Source: JAUIIK01 sp041390865 (GTDB lineage: Bacteria; Chloroflexota; Chloroflexia; Thermomicrobiales; CFX8). Taken from it: a DNA stretch of 64,000 nt. Shown here one piece after another: positions 17,987 through 27,708 of this stretch. The stretch spans positions 20,505-84,504 of the forward strand of contig JAWKPC010000020.1 of assembly GCA_041390865.1 (NCBI GenBank). Reading direction: 5' to 3'. Position 1 is the stretch's first letter, and each line of letters begins with the position of its first letter. A model generated the notes under the pieces. The model saw only the letters and a list, made by a program, of their open reading frames with translations, searched no databases and was not told where the DNA came from. The translations under genes were made by a program, and so were the position numbers.

Positions 17987-19951
17987 ATGACGGTCCAGAC
18001 ATACGGAATGATTGGTCCACCACCGATGAGCGCAGATTCGTATCTCAGTGTCGACGATCTCCTGGATATGACCCAACTCGCCGACGCACAGATCCATCCG
18101 GACGGCGACCGGGTCGCCTACACGCGGTCCAGCGCGGTCGGTAAGAAGGGCGACCACGCTGGGACGTCGGAAATCTGGTTCACGGCAGGAGTCACCGATG
18201 ACCGGCGGCTCACCGCGGAAGGAACTCATGCCCGCCATCCTCGGTGGTCGCCGGACGGCAAGCAACTGGCCTTCCTCGGAAAGCTGAGCGGGGGAAAGCA
18301 TCACCAGCTCTGCATGCTCGACCAGAATTGGGGAGAAGCTCGCGTCCTGACCGGCCTCAAAGCCGGCGCGTCCCGCCTCGCGTGGTCGCCGGATGGAGAC
18401 GCGATCCTGCTCCTTGCAACGGACCCGGAACCGGAATCGGTCGCGAAGCGCAAGAAGGAAGACCGCGACTGGATCGAGTACGAGGAGCATCATCAATACG
18501 ACCGGCTCTGGCGCTACGACGTCGAATCGGGCGAGACCCGGAAGCTGACGGATGACAACCTCCACGTCTACGAGTTCAGCTGGTCGCCGGATGGCGGCAA
18601 GGTCGCCGCAATTGTTGCCGACCGGCCCTACGGCTGGTCCTGGTACGGCGCCCGGCTGGTTGTCATCGACGCCGCAACCGGAGACGTCTCTGACCTCCTC
18701 CGCCCGGAGAAGCAGATTGCCCGCCCCGGCTGGTCACCCGATGGCGGCACGATCTCGTTGATCAGCTGCATATTCAGCGATGAGGGCATGACCGGCGGCG
18801 ACGTATTGCTGGTCGACGCCGCAAATGGCGAGCAGCGTAATCTCACTGACGGTCATCCCCGTTCCTATCTCGAGTGTCACTGGGCGAACGACGGCGAGTC
18901 GATCCTGGTCCCGGCGGTCGAAGACGGCGCGGCGGCGATCTGCCGCCTGAACCTGGACGGTGACGCAGAGACGCCCTGGTTTCAGCGCGCGAATCTTGCC
19001 ACCTATGGTGGTCAGGCCCTGAGCCGCAGCCGCTACGGCCAGCACTTCGCGATCATTACCTCGACGCCCGACGAGCCGCCGAACGTCCAGCACGGCCGCG
19101 TCGACGAGAACTCGATCGACTGGTCGACGATGACGGACGCGAACGCCGAGCACGCCTCAACATTCACGAGCCGGGTCTCGACGGTCCACTGGCAAAGCTT
19201 CGACGACCGTTCGATTCAGGGGCTCCTGCTCTGGCCGCACCATCTCCCGGAGGAGCAGACGCCACTCCCGATGATCGTCCTCGTCCACGGCGGGCCGACC
19301 GGCCTCTCCGGCTACGGCTTTCCCGACACGCGCTCGATGGGCTGGGCGCACCTGCTGGCGGCGCGCGGCTACCTCTGCTTTTTCCCGAACTACCGGGGCA
19401 GCATGGGCTTCGGGACCGAGTTCGCCGAACTGAACAACCGCGATCTCGGCGGCGGCGATCTCGAAGACGTCCTGACGGGTATTGACTACTGCATCGAGCA
19501 GGGCTGGGCGGACCCCGACCGACTCGGCATCGGCGGCTGGAGCTATGGCGGCTACCTGACGCCCTGGTCGATTACCCAGACGCCGCGTTTCAAGGCGGCC
19601 GTATCCGGCGCATCGATAACCAACTGGACGTCTTTCCACGGCGTCAGCACGATCCAGGCCTGGGACGAAACCTTCAACCGGACCGACCCGTACAACGCCG
19701 ATGGCTTCTATACCTTCCGGTCGCCGGTCTACAACATCGACACCGTTCAGACCCCGACGCTCTTCCTGCATGGCGAACAGGACCCGATCTGTCCAGTCGG
19801 TCAGGCCTATGAGATGTGGCGAGGGCTCAAGGAACGCGACGTCGAGACCCAGCTCGTCGTCTATCCTCGCGAGCGGCACGGGTTCCGGGAGCGCGAGCAT
19901 GTACGTGACCTTCTCAACCGCGTCACCGACTGGTTCAGCGAACGGGTGTAG
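17987..19951 (+). CDS. S9-family serine peptidase (acylaminoacyl-peptidase type)
   Basis: A 654-residue prolyl-oligopeptidase-family enzyme. The N-terminal two thirds form a WD40-like propeller (repeated SPDG motifs such as RWSPDGKQLAFLG and AWSPDGDAILLL). The C-terminal alpha/beta hydrolase domain has GIGGWSYGGYL with the nucleophile Ser519, Asp in HGEQDPICP, and His in PRERHGFRER. It cleaves short peptides or acylated amino acids in the cytoplasm; no signal peptide is seen. The start is uncertain among ATGs at 17987, 18008 and 18026, none with a strong ribosome-binding site. A paralogue lies at 53007. Confidence 0.93.
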   Translation: MTVQTYGMIGPPPMSADSYLSVDDLLDMTQLADAQIHPDGDRVAYTRSSAVGKKGDHAGTSEIWFTAGVTDDRRLTAEGTHARHPRWSPDGKQLAFLGKLSGGKHHQLCMLDQNWGEARVLTGLKAGASRLAWSPDGDAILLLATDPEPESVAKRKKEDRDWIEYEEHHQYDRLWRYDVESGETRKLTDDNLHVYEFSWSPDGGKVAAIVADRPYGWSWYGARLVVIDAATGDVSDLLRPEKQIARPGWSPDGGTISLISCIFSDEGMTGGDVLLVDAANGEQRNLTDGHPRSYLECHWANDGESILVPAVEDGAAAICRLNLDGDAETPWFQRANLATYGGQALSRSRYGQHFAIITSTPDEPPNVQHGRVDENSIDWSTMTDANAEHASTFTSRVSTVHWQSFDDRSIQGLLLWPHHLPEEQTPLPMIVLVHGGPTGLSGYGFPDTRSMGWAHLLAARGYLCFFPNYRGSMGFGTEFAELNNRDLGGGDLEDVLTGIDYCIEQGWADPDRLGIGGWSYGGYLTPWSITQTPRFKAAVSGASITNWTSFHGVSTIQAWDETFNRTDPYNADGFYTFRSPVYNIDTVQTPTLFLHGEQDPICPVGQAYEMWRGLKERDVETQLVVYPRERHGFREREHVRDLLNRVTDWFSERV

Positions 19952-20050
19952 TCCAGTTTCAGGACTGGACGGGACGAGGACGCCAGCCGCATTCTCAATT
20001 GCAGGTTCGAGATGAGTTTCAGGCATGGTGATCTGAAAGGAAGCGCTTCC

Positions 20051-20995
20051 ATGGCGGCAGCTCCACCTGTTGCGGATTCGGTGCTCGATACGATCGGCAA
20101 CACGCCGGTCGTGAAACTCTCGAAGATTGTCCCGAAAGGGGCAGCGGACGTTTTCGTCAAGATCGAAGGTGGCAATCCGACCGGCTCCTACAAGGACCGC
20201 ATGGCGCTGGCAAAGATCGAGGGCGCCGAGCAACGCGGTGATCTCAAGCCAGGCATGACCGTCGTCGAGTTCACCGGCGGTAGCACCGGCTCGTCGCTGG
20301 CGTTCGTCTGCGCGATCAAGGGCTATCGCTTCAACGTCGTGTCTTCCGACGCATTCTCGAGGGAAAAGCTCGCGACGATGGCCGCCTTCGGAGCCGATGT
20401 GACCATCGTTCCCAGCCACGGCAAAGGTATCAACGCTGAGCTAATGGCCGAGATGCGGAAACTCGTCGAGGAGATGGCAGCCCGCGACGGCGTCTACTGG
20501 ACCCGCCAGTTCGAGAATCGGGACTCCCTGAACGGCTACGCCAGGATCGGCGAGGAGCTCATGCAGCAGCTCGACCAACCAATCGATGCATTCTGCGGCG
20601 GTGTCGGGACGGCCGGGATGCTGATGGGTGTCTCTCGCGCCTTCCGTGAGGCAGGCACAGATACGCAAATCTATCTGGTGGAACCAGCCACGTCTCCGAT
20701 CATCAGCCAGGGGATCCCCGGCTCGCATGGTATCGAGGGCGTCGGCGTCGGTTTCGTCCCGCCGCTGCTGGACCAGTCCATGTACGACACCGCGATGACC
20801 GTCGAAGAGTCCGACGCCCGGACGATGGCCCGGCGGCTGGCCAGAGAAGAAGGCATCTTCTGCGGCACGTCGAGCGGGATGAACGTCGCCGCCGCGATCG
20901 AGATCGCCCGGCAGCTCGGCTCCGGCCACACCGTCGCCACCGTGACCTGCGACACCGGACTCAAGTATCTGGCGGGCAACCTCTTCAGCGACTAA
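20051..20995 (+). CDS. Cysteine synthase-family PLP enzyme
   Basis: A 314-residue fold-type II pyridoxal-phosphate enzyme. The PLP lysine is Lys48 in NPTGSYKDRMA, the substrate loop is EFTGGSTGSSLA and the phosphate-binding glycine loop is CGGVGTAGMLMG. Cysteine synthases usually carry NPxxSxKDR with an N-terminal Asn loop, which fits here, but cystathionine beta-synthase-like or threonine-related activities are also possible. The ATG at 20051 is preferred because AAAGGAAG sits upstream; the frame could extend to 20012. Confidence 0.85.
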   Translation: MAAAPPVADSVLDTIGNTPVVKLSKIVPKGAADVFVKIEGGNPTGSYKDRMALAKIEGAEQRGDLKPGMTVVEFTGGSTGSSLAFVCAIKGYRFNVVSSDAFSREKLATMAAFGADVTIVPSHGKGINAELMAEMRKLVEEMAARDGVYWTRQFENRDSLNGYARIGEELMQQLDQPIDAFCGGVGTAGMLMGVSRAFREAGTDTQIYLVEPATSPIISQGIPGSHGIEGVGVGFVPPLLDQSMYDTAMTVEESDARTMARRLAREEGIFCGTSSGMNVAAAIEIARQLGSGHTVATVTCDTGLKYLAGNLFSD

Positions 20996-21019
20996 CGCTC
21001 GCCCGAAGCCCGGATGAGC

Positions 21020-21056
21020 CCCGGCTGCGCCCGAATCGTTTTCGAGTGCAGCCGGG
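21020..21056. terminator. Bidirectional terminator between convergent genes
   Basis: The arms CCCGGCTGC (21020-21028) and GCAGCCGGG (21048-21056) pair across a 19-base loop that itself can partly fold (CGAA and TTCG). It lies between the convergent cysteine-synthase-family gene and the NHL protein gene, and could serve both. Confidence 0.55.
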
Positions 21057-21081
21057 ATCCTTTCGTTCCTGACTATCCCCG

Positions 21082-22785
21082 CTACCGGGTCGCGGCGGCG
21101 ATCCCCTGCGGGTTGCTGAAGGTGCCCTGTCCGGTGCCGGTGCCGCCCCAGGAGCCGAGGGACGCGCCATTCGCGTCGAAGCGATTGATCGTCTCGCTGA
21201 TCTTGTCGATCGCGTAGATCGAGCCGTTCGCGCCGACGACAATGTCAGCGGTGCCGGTCACGTCGCCGGGATCGCCAAAGACGTCGAGCAGGTTACCCTC
21301 GGCGTTGAACTTGTAGATGCGTATCGACGTGACATAGGAGTTGCCAGCGCCGTCGACGGCAACGCTGTCCGGGAATCCCCAGAGGTCGGCTTCCTGGCCC
21401 AGGGCGTCCCACTGGCGGATGAACTCGCCGCTGGAGGTGAACTTCTGGATGCGGTTGTTGTTCCGGTCGGCGACGTAGACGTTGTTCTGAGCATCAACCG
21501 CGATGCCGGTCGGGCTGTCGAACTGGCCGACGGCCGAACCCTGACCGCCCCACTGCGCCACGTATCTGCCGTCAAGGGTGTACTTCGTGACCGTCGCGCT
21601 GGAGACCTCGGTCATGTAGAGGTAGCCCTGGCCGTCGATAGCGATATCCCAGGCATTGATGCCGCTCCCCCAGTTTCCGAGGAAGCGCCCTTGCCGGTCG
21701 TATTTCTCGATCCGGCCGATCGCGTTCACATAGAGATTGTTCTGGGCATCGACGGCGAGCGCCTGGGGACGCGCAGTCGGACCTTCCAGATCGTAGTCGC
21801 CGACCCACTGACAGATGAAGCGGCCCTCGCCGTCGAACTTCTGGATGAGATCGTTCAGCTCATCGGCGACGTAGAGGTAGGTACCGGATGGCGAATCCGG
21901 GCACGGCGCCGGGCCGGTACCAGCGTCACTCCATGCCTGGTAGTGCTGCCCGATATTGCCCCACTCGATACGGTACGGATCGCTGTTGCTATCGGTGTAG
22001 GTCAACACCCGCCGCTCGAAGAGCTGGACCAGGACACGCTTCGAAGCACCGCCCACAGTCGCGTCGATCCAGTACGGCTCGCTGATCGGGAGACCTGCCA
22101 CGTAGACCCAGTTGACGCCGACCTCCGGCCGGAATCCGCTGGACGGGTTGTTGAACCAGTCCCAGAAAACGCTGGCAATGTTGTGGCCGGTGCCGCTCTC
22201 ATAGTGTGCAAGCGTGACGCCGCGGCTGTCGGTCTGCGTCACCTGACCGGCGCCGGACATGAAGGACGTCGCTGCCTGGCCGGTCATGTCGGCCACGCGA
22301 TACGGGTTGCTCCCGGCAGTGACGTAGGGAGCGAAGGTCGCGTAGCGGGGCGTACCGGGGTTGTTGTTCTGGTCGCCGGCAACGTACTGCTGCGCCGGCT
22401 CGCGCTGCTCGAACTCCCCGGGCGCGTTACCGCGCTTGATCTCCCCGGTCACCAGCTCGACCGTGAGCAGCCCGTTGGTTACGTAGTAGATATTGTTCGA
22501 GTCGCCGGCCGGATCGTTAATCTCCATCCGGCTCTTGTCATAGTAGCGGACCTCCCGCTGGCCGCCCGGGCTATCGACGTACGGCTCGAAGCGTTGAGCC
22601 AGCACCGACGGTCCCCAGAACCACGAGTAGCTCGCCGTCCCGTTCGCCACCGCTTGATCGGTCGTTGCCCAGACACCATCGAACGCTTCATTCGAGGTCA
22701 CGGCGAGCGCCGTCGAGCCGAAGCCCAGCACCGCCGGAACGACGAGCGCCGACAGGAGCAATGCTCTCACGCGTTGGATTGACAT
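21082..22785 (-). CDS. Secreted NHL-repeat protein, one six-bladed propeller
   Basis: A 567-residue exported protein. A signal peptide covers residues 1-28 (ALLLSALVVPAVLGFGSTALA). Residues about 30-290 form a domain shared with the neighbouring larger paralogue (SPGGQREVRYYDKSRMEI, YVTNGLLTVELVTGEIKRG, and a C-terminal RRVLTYTDSNSDPYRIEWGN). I do not recognise its family. The rest holds six NHL repeats of the type SPTGIAVDAQNNVYVADRNN plus a closing strand, enough for one propeller. NHL propellers bind protein or carbohydrate ligands, but the partner is unknown. The protein probably acts outside the membrane. Confidence 0.85.
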   Translation of the reverse strand: MSIQRVRALLLSALVVPAVLGFGSTALAVTSNEAFDGVWATTDQAVANGTASYSWFWGPSVLAQRFEPYVDSPGGQREVRYYDKSRMEINDPAGDSNNIYYVTNGLLTVELVTGEIKRGNAPGEFEQREPAQQYVAGDQNNNPGTPRYATFAPYVTAGSNPYRVADMTGQAATSFMSGAGQVTQTDSRGVTLAHYESGTGHNIASVFWDWFNNPSSGFRPEVGVNWVYVAGLPISEPYWIDATVGGASKRVLVQLFERRVLTYTDSNSDPYRIEWGNIGQHYQAWSDAGTGPAPCPDSPSGTYLYVADELNDLIQKFDGEGRFICQWVGDYDLEGPTARPQALAVDAQNNLYVNAIGRIEKYDRQGRFLGNWGSGINAWDIAIDGQGYLYMTEVSSATVTKYTLDGRYVAQWGGQGSAVGQFDSPTGIAVDAQNNVYVADRNNNRIQKFTSSGEFIRQWDALGQEADLWGFPDSVAVDGAGNSYVTSIRIYKFNAEGNLLDVFGDPGDVTGTADIVVGANGSIYAIDKISETINRFDANGASLGSWGGTGTGQGTFSNPQGIAAATR

Positions 22786-22844
22786 GAACAGTTCTCACAT
22801 TTCGTATGTTGCAGCACGATCAACCCCTAATCATCCGGAGTCGC

Positions 22845-25544
22845 TCACGTGGACGGTCGGAATACCTGCACCCGGAAACTGCCCTGCTCGGTCACGTAGA
22901 CATCTCCGTTCGAATCGACGGCGATACCCCAGGGCACCTCAAGCTGACCGGGCTGGCTACCCGGACTGCCCCATGCAGAGAGAAACATCCCCTCGCCGTC
23001 GAATTTCTGAACCCGGCCATTGCCGTGGTCGACGACAAAGACGTCGCCCGCGGTATCGACGGCGACGCCTATTGGCCGGTCGAACTGTCCCGGTTCCGCG
23101 CCCTGTTCGCCCCACTCTCCGAGATAGCTCCCGTCGCGGCCGAACATTTGCACCCGATTGTTGTTGGTATCGGTCACGTAGACCGTTTCGCCCCGGATGG
23201 CGATGTCGATGGGCGCGTCGAACTGCCCGCCGGCGGAACCGAGACTGCCCCAGGCGGAGATGAATCCACCGCTGCTATCGAACTTCTGAACCCGGTTGTT
23301 GCCCTGATCGACCACGTAGATGTCACCATCCTGATCGAACGCTATGCCCTGGGGGCTATCGAACTGGCCGGGCCCAGAGCCGGGCGTTCCCCACTGGCCG
23401 AGATACTGCCAGGATGAGCTGTAGTGCTGGATCCGGCTGTGGCCGGTATCGACAACGTAATAGGATCCATCGGACGCGGCAGCGACACTGGCGACGAAGC
23501 CGAACAGATTCGGCGCGTTGGCCGCCGGCCGAAAATCCTCGAGCGGCGTACCATCCGGCAGATAGATCTGTACCCGCTCGTAGCCAGGGAGTCCGTCAGC
23601 CACCAGGATCGACCCGTTGAGACCGACGGTGACGTCGCCGGGTATGCCGAACAGCCCGCGGCGGTTGTCTCGCATCTCGAACAGGTATTCCCCGTTTGCG
23701 GTGAACTTCTGAGCGCGATAGTTGAGATTGTCGGCGACATAGATGTTGCCGGCCGCGTCGATGGCGATGCCCCAGGGGTTCGCGAATTCCCCGCGGCCGG
23801 TCCCGTCGCGACCCCACTGACCCCGATAGACGCCGCCGGAACCGAAGATCTGTACCCGGTTGTTGTTCCAGTCCGTGACGTAGACCGTATCGTCGTCAGA
23901 GATCGCAACATCCTCGGCGAACTTGAACTGACCGTTCCCGCTGCCTTCGCTCCCGAACTGGCGCAGATAGCCGCCGGCGGACGTAAACACCTGCACGCGA
24001 TGGTTGCCGGAATCGGCGACATAGATGTTTCCCGCCGAATCCACGGCAACGCCGGAAGTCGAGTTGAATTGTCCTGCCGCGCTGCCTTGACTGCCCCATC
24101 CAGTGATGACGTTGCCATCCAGATCGAAGACCTGAATACGATAATTCGATGTGTCGGCCACATAGACGGTCGTGCCGCGTATGGCGATACCCTGGGGGTT
24201 GTTGAGCTGTCCGGGTCCCGAGCCGAGCGTCCCCCAGCCTCCGGTGACTTCTCCGCCCGGAGACAGCTTGACGATCCGGTTATTGAATGAATCGGCGACG
24301 TAGAGATTGCCGGCTGCGTCGAACTCCATGGCAAATGGCGACTTGAATGCAACCGTCTCGGGCCCGATCTGCCGCTTGTACCGCCCTTGCGAGTCGAACT
24401 CCAACAACCGGTTGAGATTCGGATCGACAACCCAGACATCGCCATCGGGATCCGCCGCGACGTCTGAAACCAGATTCAAACGGCTGGCGATCGGAACGAA
24501 CTCCCCGCCCCAGGAGTGGCTGTATTCGTATTTCTGGGGAGGGATCGTCGTCGGGGACGCTGAAGGCGAAGCTATCGGAGAGGTGGTTGGCGTCACTGAA
24601 GGCGAAGGTGCAATCGTCGATGTCGCGGTCGGCATGGCCGGCGCGGTTGTCGTTGCGGTCGCTGTCCCGGCCGGTTGCGCGTAGCGCCAGTCGTAGTAGT
24701 GCCGGCCGACGTTACCGGCTTCGACCCGCCACTCCGGCGCGTTGGCCGGGTTGTAAGTCAGGCAGCGCCGCTCGAAGCACTGCATCAGGACGTCCTGATA
24801 GGTCCCGGCCACTTTGACGTTCGCCCAGTACGGTTCGGTAATCGGCCGCCCCGTCGCGAAATAGGCATTCTCGAAGAGCGGGGCCTGCACGTAGGACGTG
24901 CCGTCCCAGATCGTCCCCGAGGATGTCATGAAGTCCCAGAAGGGTGAGGCGATGGAGTGATTGGTCACGTCATCAATCCGGGCAACGGTCAAGCCCTGTT
25001 CAGCCAGCTCAGGATCGGGCGTAACCTGGCCCGAGCGGCTCAGGCGCATCGTCAGCGTTACCCCGGCCGCGGCGGGTGACGCGCCGAGCAGGTTTCCGAA
25101 GGTTGCGTAGGTCGGGCCGGCCGGGTCGTCGGCGTCACCGGCAACGTTGACCGCCGCGGGGGTACGGCTCTCGAAGGTAGAATCTCCGGCCTGCAACCGC
25201 CCCGAAATCAGCTCAACAACGAGCAGGCCGTTGGTCACATACCAGGCCGAGCCGGAATCACCGGACGGGTTGGTGATCTCCATCCGGGCCTTGTCGAAGT
25301 ATTGAACCGTCCGTTGCCCGCCCGGAGATTCGGAGTATGTCTCGGAGATCTCTCCAGTGAAACCGTCCGGACCCCACATCCAGGTCCGGCTAACCTGCCC
25401 GGCCGCAACCGGTTGGTCCGTGCGCGCCCAGGTACGCTGGAAGTGCTCGTTGCCAGGCGCCAGAGCGCCAACCTGCAGAACGCTGCCTAATAAGAACAGG
25501 CAGGCAGGCCCAACGATGAACATCACCACAGCCCGACGACGCAT
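22845..25544 (-). CDS. Secreted NHL-repeat protein, twelve blades
   Basis: An 899-residue exported paralogue of the downstream gene. The signal peptide is at 1-29. The same unrecognised N-terminal domain follows (SPGGQRTVQYFDKARMEI, WYVTNGLLVVELISGRL, RRCLTYNPANAPEWRVEAGN). Next comes a Thr/Ser/Pro linker of about 50 residues (from TATATTTAPAMPTATS), then twelve NHL repeats, for example NNPQGIAIRGTTVYVADTSN and DSPQGIAFDQDGDIYVVDQG. Twelve repeats would make two six-bladed propellers, so the propeller of a single-propeller ancestor seems to have doubled. It is transcribed with, and 59 bp upstream of, the shorter gene. Confidence 0.87.
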   Translation of the reverse strand: MRRRAVVMFIVGPACLFLLGSVLQVGALAPGNEHFQRTWARTDQPVAAGQVSRTWMWGPDGFTGEISETYSESPGGQRTVQYFDKARMEITNPSGDSGSAWYVTNGLLVVELISGRLQAGDSTFESRTPAAVNVAGDADDPAGPTYATFGNLLGASPAAAGVTLTMRLSRSGQVTPDPELAEQGLTVARIDDVTNHSIASPFWDFMTSSGTIWDGTSYVQAPLFENAYFATGRPITEPYWANVKVAGTYQDVLMQCFERRCLTYNPANAPEWRVEAGNVGRHYYDWRYAQPAGTATATTTAPAMPTATSTIAPSPSVTPTTSPIASPSASPTTIPPQKYEYSHSWGGEFVPIASRLNLVSDVAADPDGDVWVVDPNLNRLLEFDSQGRYKRQIGPETVAFKSPFAMEFDAAGNLYVADSFNNRIVKLSPGGEVTGGWGTLGSGPGQLNNPQGIAIRGTTVYVADTSNYRIQVFDLDGNVITGWGSQGSAAGQFNSTSGVAVDSAGNIYVADSGNHRVQVFTSAGGYLRQFGSEGSGNGQFKFAEDVAISDDDTVYVTDWNNNRVQIFGSGGVYRGQWGRDGTGRGEFANPWGIAIDAAGNIYVADNLNYRAQKFTANGEYLFEMRDNRRGLFGIPGDVTVGLNGSILVADGLPGYERVQIYLPDGTPLEDFRPAANAPNLFGFVASVAAASDGSYYVVDTGHSRIQHYSSSWQYLGQWGTPGSGPGQFDSPQGIAFDQDGDIYVVDQGNNRVQKFDSSGGFISAWGSLGSAGGQFDAPIDIAIRGETVYVTDTNNNRVQMFGRDGSYLGEWGEQGAEPGQFDRPIGVAVDTAGDVFVVDHGNGRVQKFDGEGMFLSAWGSPGSQPGQLEVPWGIAVDSNGDVYVTEQGSFRVQVFRPST

Positions 25545-25745
25545 GGCCCCGCTCCTCTAGCGTGGCAACTGGACGCCCGGACGGCAGCCCACGAGGCTCC
25601 GTGTTTTCCGGTATCCGAATCATAGGAGATCGATTCCGAGATTCAAGACCCCGGACGATACATTTCGCAGAGCCGGACCCAGGCTAGTGGTCTGTTACTT
25701 CTGTATTGAAGGAATTGTCCGGTCTCGACCTGAACTCGACGGTAA

Positions 25746-25916
25746 GGAGGTTGGCATATCATCCAGAGCGAAGCCGGGTACCGGCGTTAGAGGGTGCGAG
25801 AAATCTCGTGTAGGTGGTTGCTGCCTGTTCGCCTGAGATTTCTCCACTTCGGTCGAAATGACAGTCTGGGATGCTCTTGAGCTTCATGGGAGTGACTACG
25901 GATTTGTCACATCATC
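25746..25916. repeat. Dispersed hairpin element, copy A
   Basis: The 25545-25928 gap carries no gene. It holds GAGAAATCTC (25798-25807), its partner GAGATTTCTC, and TCGAAATGAC (25853-25862), then a 50-base block ending GGATTTGTCACATCAT. The same arrangement is present, reverse-complemented, at 40972-41123, and the outer block matches with only scattered differences. This is a non-coding repeat family of about 150-170 bp with inverted ends. Confidence 0.7.
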
Positions 25917-25928
25917 CGTCCCAGACTA

Positions 25929-26693
25929 CTAGTCCCACTGGAAGAACCAGAGGGCCGGGACAGCGGCGGCGACCGCGAAGCCCGTAAGGATCGCAAGGTC
26001 CGTCCCGGCCCAGCCGAAGCCGTACCAGGGATCCTGGATCGCGATGACAAGGTGAGTCAGCGGCAGCAGATCGCTGAAATCCCGCAGCCCGGAAGGCAGG
26101 ACAGCGCGCGGCGGGGCCGATCCGCAAATGAGCCACATCCCGAAGAAGAGCAGCAGCCCGATGCCCTGGGCAGCCCGGCTGCTATCCACCAGCGCGGCCA
26201 GCAACAGCCCGAGCGCTCCGAAGGTGATCGTGCCGAGAATGACGGCGACGGCCACACCGATCGGGTCTTCCGGCAGCTTCGCGTCGTAGACGAGCCAGGC
26301 GACGACCGCCATGACGATCGTTCCGGCGACGAACGTGATGAAGGCGACGGTGAGCTGAGCGCTGAACAGCGTCCAGGCCGGGACAGACGAAGCCCGCAAG
26401 CGCTTGAGTATCCCCTGCTCCCGGTACCCGGCCAGGTTGATCGGCAGAGTCATCATCCCGAGCGCGGCGATGATCACGGCGACCGAGGCGGCGGTGTAAT
26501 AGTTCACCGGCGTCACGCCGCGCCAGACGAGCATGCCGTTCTCCATCGCCGTCGCTTCGTCCTGGTCGTTGCCGAAGACAGCCGACAAGAGCATCATCAT
26601 CATGAGCGGAAACACGAGCACGAAAATGATCGAGAACGGCTCGCGGAGAAAGAGCCGGATCTCGGCGGACGCCATCGCCAGATAACCACGCAT
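25929..26693 (-). CDS. ABC-2 type transporter permease
   Basis: A 254-residue membrane protein with six likely transmembrane segments (for example FSIIFVLVFPLMMMMLLSAV and TFGALGLLLAALVDSSRAAQ), typical of ABC-2 permeases for drugs or other exported compounds. It begins five bases after the end of the ATPase gene on the same strand and should form the exporter with it. The substrate cannot be read from the sequence. Confidence 0.88.
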   Translation of the reverse strand: MRGYLAMASAEIRLFLREPFSIIFVLVFPLMMMMLLSAVFGNDQDEATAMENGMLVWRGVTPVNYYTAASVAVIIAALGMMTLPINLAGYREQGILKRLRASSVPAWTLFSAQLTVAFITFVAGTIVMAVVAWLVYDAKLPEDPIGVAVAVILGTITFGALGLLLAALVDSSRAAQGIGLLLFFGMWLICGSAPPRAVLPSGLRDFSDLLPLTHLVIAIQDPWYGFGWAGTDLAILTGFAVAAAVPALWFFQWD

Positions 26694-26698
26694 ATCGA

Positions 26699-27593
26699 TC
26701 AGCCCCGAATCGTTCGCCCGGTCAGGGACAGAAATGCATCTTCGACGGTCGGCCGGTCGACGCGCAGGTCGGTCGGGACAATCCCGTGCGCCACCAGTTC
26801 CGAGGCGACGAGGGCCAGCACCGGGCCGGTGCCCCGGATCTCGACCGAGGGCCCGTTCCGGCTGATTGTGTCGACGACGTCGAGCTCTTCAAGCCAGCTC
26901 AGGTCGGCCGCGTCGGTGGAAAAGCGCACGATGACCGGGAGTCCCAGGTTGTCAACCAATCCCTGCGGCGTATCGAGGGCGATGACCCTTCCCCGGTCGA
27001 CGACCGCCAGCCGGTCACAGAGCTGCTCGCCTCGTCCATGAAGTGCACCAGCACCACCGTCGCCGAGCGCTTGCGGATTTCACGGATCAGATCCCAGGTC
27101 GCCCGCCGCGACTGGGGTCGAGTCCCTGGGTCAGCTCGTCGAGGAAGACCAGTTCCGGCGTTGACGAACGCCAGTGCGATGAACAGCCGCTGGCGCTGGC
27201 CGCCCGAGAGGCTGTCGAACGCCTGATCGCGCTGTTCTTCCAGCCGCCAGCGGGAGAGCAGCTCGTCGGGATCGACGGGATTGTGGGCGAAAGTATGAAC
27301 AGCTCCAGCGCCTCGCGGACCTTCAAGCGGCCCGGTAGCGCCGAACTCTGGAGCTGGGAGCCGATCCGCCGCCTCCGACCTGCTCCGTTCTGTCGTCGGG
27401 TCGAAGATTCTGCACGTCTCGCCGTTGGCCCCCCTGAGCCCTGGAGGCATTCGACGGTCGTCGTCTTCCCGGCCCCGTTCGGCCCGAGGATGCCGAAGAT
27501 CTCCCCTTCCGCAACAGTAAAGGAGACATCCTCAACGGCAACAGTCGACCCATAGGTCTTGTGCAGGTTTTCGACCGTGATAACCGCCGCCAT
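26699..27593 (-). pseudogene. ABC transporter ATPase, multiply frameshifted
   Basis: A gene of about 298 codons whose pieces are all present in order in different frames: Walker A GILGPNGAGKTTTVECLQG, the segment NPVDPDELLSRWRLEEQRDQ, the signature LSGGQRQRLFIALAFVNA, Walker B ELVFLDELTQGLDP, TVVLVHFMDEA and an intact 86-residue C-terminus ending SLTGRTIRG. Perhaps seven small indels break it between 27000 and 27450. With the permease downstream it would make a drug- or lipid-type exporter. The density of indels with no loss of motifs suggests poor sequence quality, not decay. Confidence 0.75.
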
Positions 27594-27708
27594 GGCATTA
27601 TCCCGTTACTGGTTCCTGTCCTCGTCGGATCGATCGCTACTAGATTAGCACTGGATCGTACTGGCATTGCCGCAATGGACCACTTCCCAGCACGGTTGGA
27701 GGGAATGC

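Noticed and set aside
19157..20419. Open frame of 420 codons opposite the S9 peptidase and PLP gene
   Set aside because: It crosses two well-supported genes in antisense and has no motif of its own.
26052..27041. Open frame of 329 codons opposite the ABC exporter genes
   Set aside because: Shadow frame rich in Arg, Asp, Glu and Gln, with no recognisable domain.
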